Origin: an uncultured Sutterella sp.
GTDB lineage: Bacteria; Pseudomonadota; Gammaproteobacteria; Burkholderiales; Burkholderiaceae_F
DNA: 13,673 nucleotides
Assembly: GCA_934255515.1 (NCBI GenBank)
Contig: CAKQON010000046.1
Location: 1 to 13,673, forward strand
Direction: 5' to 3'
The position numbers and the translations under genes are program-made. The notes beneath the pieces were generated by a model. It saw only the letters and a program-made list of their open reading frames with translations, was not told the origin of the DNA and did not search any database. Below, piece after piece: positions 6,239 through 12,136 of the stretch; the first letter of the stretch is position 1, and every line of letters begins with the position of its first letter.

Positions 6239-8842
6239 TCAGCGCAGATTCGCGAGATCCTGCTCGCGCCGGGGCGTTCTCGGGAGAAGCGACGCGATCA
6301 GATCGCGGAGCGCCGGAAGCATCCGCCCGGGGAGAAATTCGATCATGGAGCGGTAGCCGTAAAGCGCAATGCGGCCGAGCTCGAGGAAGCCCGTAATGAA
6401 GCGATCGTCAATCGTTTCATCGGGCTTCTTCGCCCAGATCCCGCGCCGCGAGAAGGTGAGCGAATTGAAGCGCCGCTCGTCGGCATAGCCTTCGAACTTG
6501 AAAACAAGGTCGCGCCCGCCCTTTGGGAGGTCCGTTCGCGTCGGGTCTTCCGGAGCGACGTTCGCGCGGAAGACTTCCGTTCTTCCGTCATCGGCGGGAA
6601 GCTCAATCTGAAGTGCTTCGCCGGCGGGCATCTTCTGAAGCGCCTCAAATACCACTTCATTCCCCTCGGGCGCGAGCACGCGCACGCCTTCCTGGGAGAA
6701 TTCGCAGACCTCGACCGGGAGTTCCGAACCATCGGGAAGCGTTGCCTTCGCGGAGAGTTTCAGCGGCACGCGCGGGAACTTGTCCTTCTGCACGTCCTCG
6801 ACGGCAACGGCCATCGTGGCGCCAAGAACCATCAGGTTGTAGACGATCCAGCCCATATTGATGGCGAGCGTCAGGTATTCTGGATCGGGCGAGGCGAAGG
6901 CCTTCCAGAAGCCCGCGAGAAGACCCGCGAAATTGAGCGCAATCAGCACCAGATAGGGCTTCGAGATATGCCAGTCGAGGTACTTGCTGTCGATCGTGCC
7001 GCCCTTCGCGGTCACGTTGAATTTGCCGATGGTGGGCGCGATGAGGGCAACCGTCGTCGGGATCAGGATGTACCAGGCAAGCACCGTCTCATAGACGCCC
7101 GAGAGGAAGGGATAGCGGTACCCGTGCTGCAGGCGCTGGTTCGTCACCGCGGAATGCACCATGTGCGGAATGACGTAGGCGAAGATCGATGCGGCGGTCG
7201 CATAGATCACGTACACGTCGGCGAGCATGTAGGGCAGAGGCGCGAGAAGGAAGATGATGCGCGGGAGCCCGTGGAGGAAGTGAAGCATTGCGTTGAAGAA
7301 GCAGAGCCTCTGCGCAAGCGTGAGCCCGCGTCCGAGAAGCGGGCAGTCGAGCCTCAGGATCTGGATCATCCCGCGCGCCCAGCGGATGCGCTGACCGATA
7401 TGGGCGGCAAGCGTGTCGGTGGAGAGCCCGGAAGCGACCGGGCGCTCAATGAAGGCCGACTTCCAGCCGCGACGGTTGAGTTTGAGCGACGTATGCGCGT
7501 CCTCGGTCACCGTCTCGACGGCAATCCCTCCGACCTCGAGGAGCGCCTTTCTTCTCATGACGGTCGAGGAGCCGCAGAACATCGTGGCGTTCCAGGTGTC
7601 GTTCCCCTTCTGGATGAAGTCGTGAAAGAGCGAATTCTCGATCGGGAGCGCCCGGTCGAGGTGCATGTTCTTTTCGAAGGGATCGGGCGAATAGAAGTGG
7701 TGCGGCGTCTGCACGAGCGCAATCATCGGGTCCTTCACGAGCCAGCCCACGGTCGAAACGAGGAAGTCCTTCGAAGGCACGTGGTCGCAGTCGAAGATGA
7801 CGATGTGCTCGCCTGAAGTAACGGTCAGGGCGTGATTGATGTTGCCCGCCTTCGCGTGCTTGTGTTCGTCGCGCTTGATGTAGCCGGCGCCCACCTCGTC
7901 GGCAAAGAGCTTGAAGGCATCGCGGCTCCCGTCGTCGAGGATGTGAACGTGGAGCTTCTCCTTCGGCCAGTCGAGGTTGAGCGCGGCGAAAACCGTGGGC
8001 TTGATGACGTCGAGCGACTCGTTGTAGGTCGGGATGAAGACGTCGATGTCGGGCCAGACGGAGCGGTCCTCAGGAAGCGGACAGATCTTGCGGTCGAGCG
8101 TCCAGCAGACCTGGAAGTAGCCGAAGCACATCACCGCGAAGGCGTAGAGTTCGGCGCCGAGCAGAAGCGACGTGAAGAGAACGTCGAGCCACGTATTCGT
8201 GTTGAGGGTCGCCGTCGCGCGCCACCAGAGATAGCGCCCCGAAACGACGATCGAAATCACGAAGAGAAGCATGAGCGTGATGCGCGCCTTCACCCGCACG
8301 AGCGCGATCATCGAGAAGAACATGAAGGAGAGGAAGACCACCTGCCCTTCGAGCGTAAAGGGCTGCGTGATGCAGAGCGCCGCAAGCGCCAGCCCGAGAA
8401 GCACGATCGTCCAGACGAGGAAGGTCTGTCCGCGCCCCGCGCCGCCCTCGCTCTTTTCCCCCTGGTCCGAAAGCGCCGGAAGGCGCCTCACGAGCGCGAG
8501 GCAGAAGGTGCCCCATGCGGAGCCGATGCGGGAAATGACGGCGCCCAAAGCGCGGAGAATCCGCACGACCGCCTCGACGAGACGCGACCAGGGCGAGCGC
8601 ACGGGGTGGTACGGGTCCGACGGCTTCACGAAGAGAAGCCAGAAGGTCTGAATGACGAGCCTCAGCGGATCAAGCAGCCGGGGACGATCGAAGTCGACCT
8701 GCGGGTAGAAATAGGCCTTTCGCCTCGCAATGCTCCGGAAGGGTTCCCGCTCAATGGGAACAGTGAGGAGAAAAAGCGCAAGGAAAAAGGCGTTGACCGC
8801 AATCGCGGACTTCCCTGCCCCGTTCGCTTTCCATAAAGACAT
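6239..8842 (-). CDS. bcsA: Cellulose synthase catalytic subunit BcsA (UDP-forming), with degenerate PilZ motifs
   Basis: Processive inner-membrane GT2 glycosyltransferase that makes beta-1,4-glucan from UDP-glucose and translocates it. The chosen start (8842) has a strong GAGGGAG site 3 nt before the ATG and gives 867 residues (E. coli 872). The frame is open further up to an ATG at 9007, but starts at 9007 and 8890 have no visible binding site. Catalytic motifs are intact: DDG 303-305, DCD 351-353, TED 446-448 and QRIRW 484-488. The gating loop FNVTAK is at 608-613. Several transmembrane helices flank the GT domain. The C-terminal PilZ domain begins near 685. Its c-di-GMP motifs read DKFPR (687-691) where RxxxR is expected, and EFSQEG (714-719) where D/NxSxxG is expected, so c-di-GMP binding is questionable. 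First gene of the bcsABZG unit. Confidence 0.96.
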   Translation of the reverse strand: MSLWKANGAGKSAIAVNAFFLALFLLTVPIEREPFRSIARRKAYFYPQVDFDRPRLLDPLRLVIQTFWLLFVKPSDPYHPVRSPWSRLVEAVVRILRALGAVISRIGSAWGTFCLALVRRLPALSDQGEKSEGGAGRGQTFLVWTIVLLGLALAALCITQPFTLEGQVVFLSFMFFSMIALVRVKARITLMLLFVISIVVSGRYLWWRATATLNTNTWLDVLFTSLLLGAELYAFAVMCFGYFQVCWTLDRKICPLPEDRSVWPDIDVFIPTYNESLDVIKPTVFAALNLDWPKEKLHVHILDDGSRDAFKLFADEVGAGYIKRDEHKHAKAGNINHALTVTSGEHIVIFDCDHVPSKDFLVSTVGWLVKDPMIALVQTPHHFYSPDPFEKNMHLDRALPIENSLFHDFIQKGNDTWNATMFCGSSTVMRRKALLEVGGIAVETVTEDAHTSLKLNRRGWKSAFIERPVASGLSTDTLAAHIGQRIRWARGMIQILRLDCPLLGRGLTLAQRLCFFNAMLHFLHGLPRIIFLLAPLPYMLADVYVIYATAASIFAYVIPHMVHSAVTNQRLQHGYRYPFLSGVYETVLAWYILIPTTVALIAPTIGKFNVTAKGGTIDSKYLDWHISKPYLVLIALNFAGLLAGFWKAFASPDPEYLTLAINMGWIVYNLMVLGATMAVAVEDVQKDKFPRVPLKLSAKATLPDGSELPVEVCEFSQEGVRVLAPEGNEVVFEALQKMPAGEALQIELPADDGRTEVFRANVAPEDPTRTDLPKGGRDLVFKFEGYADERRFNSLTFSRRGIWAKKPDETIDDRFITGFLELGRIALYGYRSMIEFLPGRMLPALRDLIASLLPRTPRREQDLANLR

Positions 8843-8845
8843 TCT

Positions 8846-8852
8846 CTCCCTC
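8846..8852 (-). promoter_or_regulatory. Ribosome binding site that decides the bcsA start
   Basis: GAGGGAG followed by AGA and the ATG at 8842. This is the only convincing site among the candidate in-frame starts and yields a protein of normal family length. Confidence 0.7.
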
Positions 8853-8988
8853 AGATAGCTTCGAGGATTCAAGGTTGAACGGGGCTGCATCGTCGATAAC
8901 GGGGGAAAGAGAGGTCCGGGCGGGTGCTGAAGAGCTCCTCCTAAAGGCGGCGCAGGGCATAGGCCTTCGTGAGGATGCGGGAGCGCTG

Positions 8989-9017
8989 AAAATAGAAAAC
9001 GAAGCATATTAGCTCAA
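8989..9017 (-). promoter_or_regulatory. Candidate sigma-70 promoter for the bcs operon
   Basis: On the - strand, TTGAGC (9017-9012) and TATTTT (8994-8989) are separated by exactly 17 bp in an AT-rich patch. Each box matches 4 of 6 consensus bases. Transcription would start near 8982, leaving a leader of about 140 nt before bcsA. The call rests on position and spacing alone. Confidence 0.3.
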
Positions 9018-9254
9018 ATGCCTGATTCTTTTGTTGCTTAAAAGGGATGCGGCTACGTAAACATTGAGCCAGCGGCATGAGGAAAAGCATTTCGGCAGCG
9101 CTGATCAAAACCTCCGGGAGTTCGGACTCTCCTTCGGGCGCATGAGGACTCGAAGCGGGCGTCCGGAGACATCTGCGTGTCTTCTGCTTCCGGGATAAAC
9201 TTTTTGCCATCCCTCCTTTCGTCACATCTCTCAACACACTATCAGAGAAGCGTC

Positions 9255-9341
9255 ATGCAGAACGGTCGTCCGACAATCGTCAACATGATTCCCTCCTCCA
9301 ACCCGGCTCACCCGCTCCTGAAGCTCACCGCGACCGCATGA
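9255..9341 (+). other. 28-codon upstream frame, probable out-of-frame N-terminus of the dehydrogenase
   Basis: ATG 9255 opens a 28-codon frame (MQNGRPTIVN... ending LTATA) that stops at TGA 9339-9341. The stop overlaps the dehydrogenase ATG (ATGA). PTIVNMIP resembles the first beta strand of D-2-hydroxyacid dehydrogenases. One extra base in this stretch would fuse the two frames into a protein of about 312 residues, the usual family length. It may instead be a short leader peptide translationally coupled to the main ORF. Confidence 0.5.
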
Positions 9342-10192
9342 GCGAAGAAGAGTTTGCTGAGGTCGCCCCTCATGGCGACGTGCTTGTCTCCGCGTCCAAC
9401 CTCAGGGTGACGGACGAGGAGCTTTCGCACTACCCGGCGCTCCGCATGGTGGGAGATTTCGGGGTCGGGTTCGACGGCTTCGATGTTCCAGCCATCGCCC
9501 GCCGGGGCCTTCGCGCCTGCCATACCCCGGACGTGCTCTCCGAAGACGTTGCCGACCTCGCGATCGGACTTCTCCTTGCGCTGGCGCGCTCGCTTTCCGC
9601 CGCCGACGCCTTCGTGCGCGCCGGGAAGTGGCCCAGTGAAAACTTCCCCCTCTGGCGCCGCATCGCCTGCTGCCGGATCGGCATTGCCGGGCTCGGGCGG
9701 ATCGGCAAGGTCGTTGCCGAACGCGCGAAGGCCTTCCGGATGGAAGTAGGCTACACGTCGCGTTCTTCGAAGGACGTGCCCTGGCAGTACTTTGAATCCG
9801 TCAAGAACCTCGCCGCCTGGTGCGATGCCCTGATCGTCGTCATCCCGGCACCCCCTGAAACGCACCATCTCATCAACCGCGAGGTGCTCGAGGCCCTTGG
9901 GCCGAAGGGATTCCTCGTCAATATCGCCCGCGGCGCGCTCGTTAATACGGAAGCCCTCATTGAGGCGCTCCGCGACAAAACGATCGCCGGCGCCGCGCTT
10001 GACGTTTTCGAGCACGAGCCACATGTTGAAGAGAGACTTCTCAAGCTTCAGAACGTCGTCCTTGCGCCCCACATCGGCTCAGCAACCGTTGAAACGCGCG
10101 ACGCCATGGCGGAACTCGTGATGGAAAACATCCGCCTCGCGCTGAACGGGCAGCCGCTAGCAACGCCGATTCCCGGAACGCGTAAGGATTGA
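9338..10192 (+). CDS. D-2-hydroxyacid dehydrogenase (glyoxylate/hydroxypyruvate reductase-like), N-terminus apparently displaced
   Basis: Cytoplasmic NAD(P)-dependent reductase of 2-oxo acids such as glyoxylate or hydroxypyruvate; the exact substrate cannot be read from the sequence. The visible ORF has 284 residues, about 30 short of the usual 310-320, and starts without a ribosome binding site. The Rossmann motif GLGRIG is at 118-123, followed by an arginine-containing YTSRS after the second strand, which hints at NADPH preference. The catalytic triad is Arg198 (NIARGALVN), Glu227 (LDVFEHEP) and His245 (APHIGSAT). The missing first strand of the substrate domain appears in another frame just upstream (9255-9341). 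The core is therefore intact, but the gene may be frameshifted or the sequence may have lost one base. It is divergent from the bcs operon and stands alone, with no apparent operon partner. Confidence 0.85.
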   Translation: MSEEEFAEVAPHGDVLVSASNLRVTDEELSHYPALRMVGDFGVGFDGFDVPAIARRGLRACHTPDVLSEDVADLAIGLLLALARSLSAADAFVRAGKWPSENFPLWRRIACCRIGIAGLGRIGKVVAERAKAFRMEVGYTSRSSKDVPWQYFESVKNLAAWCDALIVVIPAPPETHHLINREVLEALGPKGFLVNIARGALVNTEALIEALRDKTIAGAALDVFEHEPHVEERLLKLQNVVLAPHIGSATVETRDAMAELVMENIRLALNGQPLATPIPGTRKD

Positions 10193-10284
10193 CGTCTTTT
10201 CACCCGGACATCGCCGCCGGAAGCCCGTCGATTCACGGCGCGCATCTGATTCCTGAGAGAACCCGGCTCCAGGCCTTGTACCAT

Positions 10285-10310
10285 TAAAAGTACAGAGTGA
10301 TGTACTTTTA
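10285..10310. promoter_or_regulatory. Perfect inverted repeat, probable antitoxin operator
   Basis: Arms TAAAAGTACA (10285-10294) and TGTACTTTTA (10301-10310) pair perfectly across a 6-nt spacer, 16 bp before the antitoxin start. Phd/YefM antitoxins autoregulate by binding palindromes in this position, so an operator is the natural reading. As RNA it would form a hairpin just upstream of the ribosome binding site, but no T-run follows, so it is not a terminator. Confidence 0.6.
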
Positions 10311-10326
10311 CCTGCAAGGTGTGCTG

Positions 10327-10554
10327 ATGGAATCTCTCTCCATATCCGATGCGCGCAAAAATCTCTCTTCTATTATTCAAGCGCTCAACTCAGACCTGGC
10401 GGAGCCCGTACACATCAATGTGCGAGGTAAAACCGTCGCCGTACTCCTCTCCAGCGAGGAATATGAGCGCATGCGCAGGCAGATCCTCGATCAGGAGATA
10501 GACGCAATTTTCGATGAATTTCATGACGCCAATGCGGCGCTGACTTCGAAATGA
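10327..10554 (+). CDS. Phd/YefM-family antitoxin
   Basis: Small DNA-binding antitoxin that represses its own operon through an N-terminal domain and neutralises a Doc-type toxin with its C-terminal tail. The 75 residues fit the family. The N-terminal signature is LSISDARKNLSSIIQAL (4-20), followed by EPVHINVRGKTVAVLLSSEEYERM. The acidic, probably helical tail EIDAIFDEFHDANAAL (57-72) fits toxin binding. I chose ATG 10327 because AAGGTG precedes it and the conserved domain begins there. GTG 10297 and ATG 10300 are in frame but lie inside the palindrome. The stop overlaps the toxin start (ATGA). Because the toxin is truncated, this is probably an orphan antitoxin. Confidence 0.85.
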   Translation: MESLSISDARKNLSSIIQALNSDLAEPVHINVRGKTVAVLLSSEEYERMRRQILDQEIDAIFDEFHDANAALTSK

Positions 10555-10730
10555 CTGTTCATATCCGTCACCTCACCGCAGAAGAGATCATCCGCGTTCA
10601 CGACCGCGCCGTCGAGGTTTTCGGAGGCCTGCCGGGAGTCGTCTCGCAAGGCAAAATCGAAGCAATCATTGCACGCGTCATTAATTTTTCTGCTTACGAA
10701 GGGATTAACGATCTCTACGCACTAGTATAA
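10551..10730 (+). pseudogene. Truncated Doc (Fic-family) toxin
   Basis: The start overlaps the antitoxin stop (ATGA), the normal arrangement in phd-doc modules. Only 59 codons remain of a family length near 125. The N-terminal part is typical of Doc: IRHLTAEEIIRVHDRAVEVFGG, then a short linker and SAYEGINDLYAL, where intact proteins continue into the helix leading to the Fic motif. The reading frame stops at TAA 10728-10730, exactly where the IS630-like remnant begins, so the last two codons are probably IS-derived. The Fic motif (HxFxDGNKR-like), which carries the catalytic His and the nucleotide-binding loop used to phosphorylate EF-Tu, is absent. I did not find it downstream in the window. 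The product should be inactive. Confidence 0.8.
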
Positions 10731-10736
10731 CGTTTG

Positions 10737-10982
10737 CTAAATAAGGCCATTAATTAACTCGTGGACCTCGTCAAGTTGCCATCGCCAACGGAAAGGTACG
10801 GGGTCTACGTTGATTTCTTCGATCCACTTTGCAATGTGATCTCTCAGCTCCTCCTTCGAATTGACACGAAGACCGCGCAAGCTTTGGCGTGCCATCTTAC
10901 TGAAGAAGGCCTCAATGAGATTGAGCCACGATGCATGCTTCGGGATGAAAATCGCGTTCTTGTCAAAATATCTGCGACTCAT
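10737..10982 (-). mobile_element. C-terminal remnant of an IS630-family transposase
   Basis: An 81-codon - strand frame carries the conserved end of IS630 transposases: IPKHASWLNLIEAFFSKMAR, then RVNSKEELRDHIAKWIEEIN, then PFRWRW. The Glu of LIE is the last catalytic acid of the DDE triad. The two upstream aspartates and the N-terminal helix-turn-helix, some 250 residues in total, are missing. In-frame sequence upstream of the ATG (EHCAN and before) does not look like transposase. The left edge abuts the broken doc gene at CACTAGTATAA; CTAG/TA is the kind of target that IS630 elements duplicate. No matching right-hand terminal repeat was seen before 11161, so this is a dead fragment. Confidence 0.75.
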
Positions 10983-11161
10983 GTTCGCGCAATGTTCGCC
11001 ACGCCTTGCCTGGAAAGGATTTGAGCATTAATTTGCTCTTCCATGTTCACATCATGTTTGCGCCATGATGGTGACGAGTGTGGGCCATTTACTGGTGGCC
11101 TTCACCCTGGCCAAAGCCATGGCCCGCACCACAGTTAATGTCATTTTTCTAATGAGTTGTC
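10983..11161. other. Gap between the IS remnant and the pilin gene
   Basis: No supported gene. Possibly decayed IS sequence at the left. GC-rich small inverted repeats occur around 11082-11100 and 11109-11123 (GGCC-type arms). A short + strand frame beginning ATG 11068 has no features. A pilin promoter should be here, but I see no clear -35/-10 pair. Confidence 0.4.
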
Positions 11162-12079
11162 ATGCCGACCAAACCCCTCGCAGCCGCCCTCCTTCCTCAG
11201 CCCCGCAAACAGGGCTTCACGATGATTGAAATCGTTCTGGTGCTCGTTCTGCTTGGCATTCTCGCAGCCGTCGCCATTCCGAAGTATTTCGACCTTCAGG
11301 AATCAGGACGGGTCAAGGTATGCGAGCACAACCGTGCGGTCATTGCCAGCACCATCGAAAAACAGGAAACGCTTGCCCGTTACAGCAAGGATGTCGGCAT
11401 CTTCGACTACAAGTCCCAGACGAGTGCGGCGGCTTCGGCTCAACACATCCTCAATGACATGTATCCGGCAGGTCAAAAGGAAACCGCCTGTCCGAGCGGC
11501 GGCATCGTTACCATTAAGACGACTTCCGCAGGAAGCAACAAGGGCTTCTACTTCACAGTCGCCTGCTCCATTCATGCGCCGGGTTCGATGGTCGTCACGC
11601 GCACGGACGGCATGGCCTTCGTGGAGTGGTTCAAGTCTGCGTTCCATGACCCCATGGATCTGGGCTCATACAAGAGCCTGACCGATCTCTTTGTCAGAGG
11701 CACAGGCGCTGAGTTGGATTCGGAAGCAGGAAACTACTCGACCAGTCTTACCGCCACCGTTAACGAGGCCATGGCCAATGCAGGTCTTGACGTCAGCAAT
11801 GTCATTTGGCGCATCAGCCGAGAAGGATGGAAGGGATGCCGAAACGGCAAGAGCTGTCGCGGAAAAATCGACATCCTCCTCGCAGACAAGGCGGATGTCA
11901 ATGTATCCAACAAGGACAAGCGCATCGACGCGACCAAGTTCACTCTGACAGTGATCTACGATGCCGACGGCAAAGCCACCTTCGAGACCAGTGAAACCCA
12001 AACAACAGCTCTGCTTGAACTGAAAAATGAAAATAATCCGGGCAAGAACAAATATTGGGTTTTGAACGGCGTCAAGTGA
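11162..12079 (+). CDS. Orphan type IV pilin/pseudopilin-like protein with a long C-terminal extension
   Basis: Prepilin-type protein processed by a PilD-like peptidase. The leader is positively charged and ends RKQG, with cleavage expected between Gly18 and Phe19. Mature residues FTMIEIVLVLVLLGILAA give the N-methylated Phe, Glu at +5 and a hydrophobic polymerisation helix. The first half resembles PilA/ComGC-like pilins, including ACPSGG (109-114) and VACSIH (133-138), whose cysteines could form the usual disulfide; Cys54 also follows the helix. At 305 residues it is about twice a typical pilin. Residues ~145-305 match no domain I recognise and contain a second Cys pair (C226, C232). The ribosome binding site is weak (TGAG), and an in-frame stop just upstream rules out an earlier start. 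No pilus assembly genes are nearby. It could be a minor pilin, an adhesive subunit or a type II secretion pseudopilin. Confidence 0.75.
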   Translation: MPTKPLAAALLPQPRKQGFTMIEIVLVLVLLGILAAVAIPKYFDLQESGRVKVCEHNRAVIASTIEKQETLARYSKDVGIFDYKSQTSAAASAQHILNDMYPAGQKETACPSGGIVTIKTTSAGSNKGFYFTVACSIHAPGSMVVTRTDGMAFVEWFKSAFHDPMDLGSYKSLTDLFVRGTGAELDSEAGNYSTSLTATVNEAMANAGLDVSNVIWRISREGWKGCRNGKSCRGKIDILLADKADVNVSNKDKRIDATKFTLTVIYDADGKATFETSETQTTALLELKNENNPGKNKYWVLNGVK

Positions 12080-12118
12080 GAAAAAGCCTCGTCACAGCGA
12101 TGTGGACGAGGCTTTTTC
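12080..12118. terminator. Bidirectional terminator between the pilin gene and the autotransporter remnant
   Basis: Perfect 14-bp inverted repeat (arms 12080-12093 and 12105-12118, core AAAAAGCCTCGTC) with an 11-nt loop, beginning directly after the pilin stop. A-run and T-run flank the GC core symmetrically, so it should stop transcription from both sides. The convergent autotransporter frame ends at 12137. Confidence 0.85.
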
Positions 12119-12136
12119 AATTGCGGCTAAGACCCG

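Larger units (their letters stand above)
8843..9254. other. Intergenic region between bcsA and the divergent dehydrogenase gene
   Basis: No convincing gene lies in these roughly 410 bp. It contains the candidate bcs promoter and an isolated AGGAGGAG (- strand, 8942-8935) with no start codon at a usable distance. A - strand frame of 89-98 codons (9237 or 9210 down to 8941) exists, but its third-position GC content looks like background and its protein resembles nothing known to me, so it is not called. Base composition drops to AT-rich around 8990-9060, as in a regulatory region. A promoter for the + strand dehydrogenase presumably lies in the right half, but I could not pick one out. Confidence 0.5.

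Noticed and set aside
8843..9007. Longer bcsA starting at 9007 (922 residues) or 8890
   Set aside because: No ribosome binding site at either ATG, a Pro-rich N-terminus unlike BcsA, and overlap with the AT-rich promoter-like patch. The start at 8842 has a strong site and gives the normal length.
8941..9237. Small - strand gene upstream of bcsA (98 codons from GTG, or 89 from ATG 9210)
   Set aside because: Third-position composition looks non-coding, the AAAGGAGG is only 1 nt from the ATG, and the protein does not resemble BcsR, BcsQ, BcsF, BcsP or anything else I know. It also spans the AT-rich regulatory stretch.
10193..10284. Terminator after the dehydrogenase gene
   Set aside because: Only a weak 5-bp CGCCG/CGGCG pairing and no T-run. 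The TTTT just after the stop is not preceded by a hairpin.
11020..11050. Second transposase-like piece (EEQINAQILSRQGVANIAR on the - strand, HTH-like)
   Set aside because: A 20-codon stretch in a different frame from the IS630 remnant. It may be decayed N-terminal transposase but is too short to support a call.
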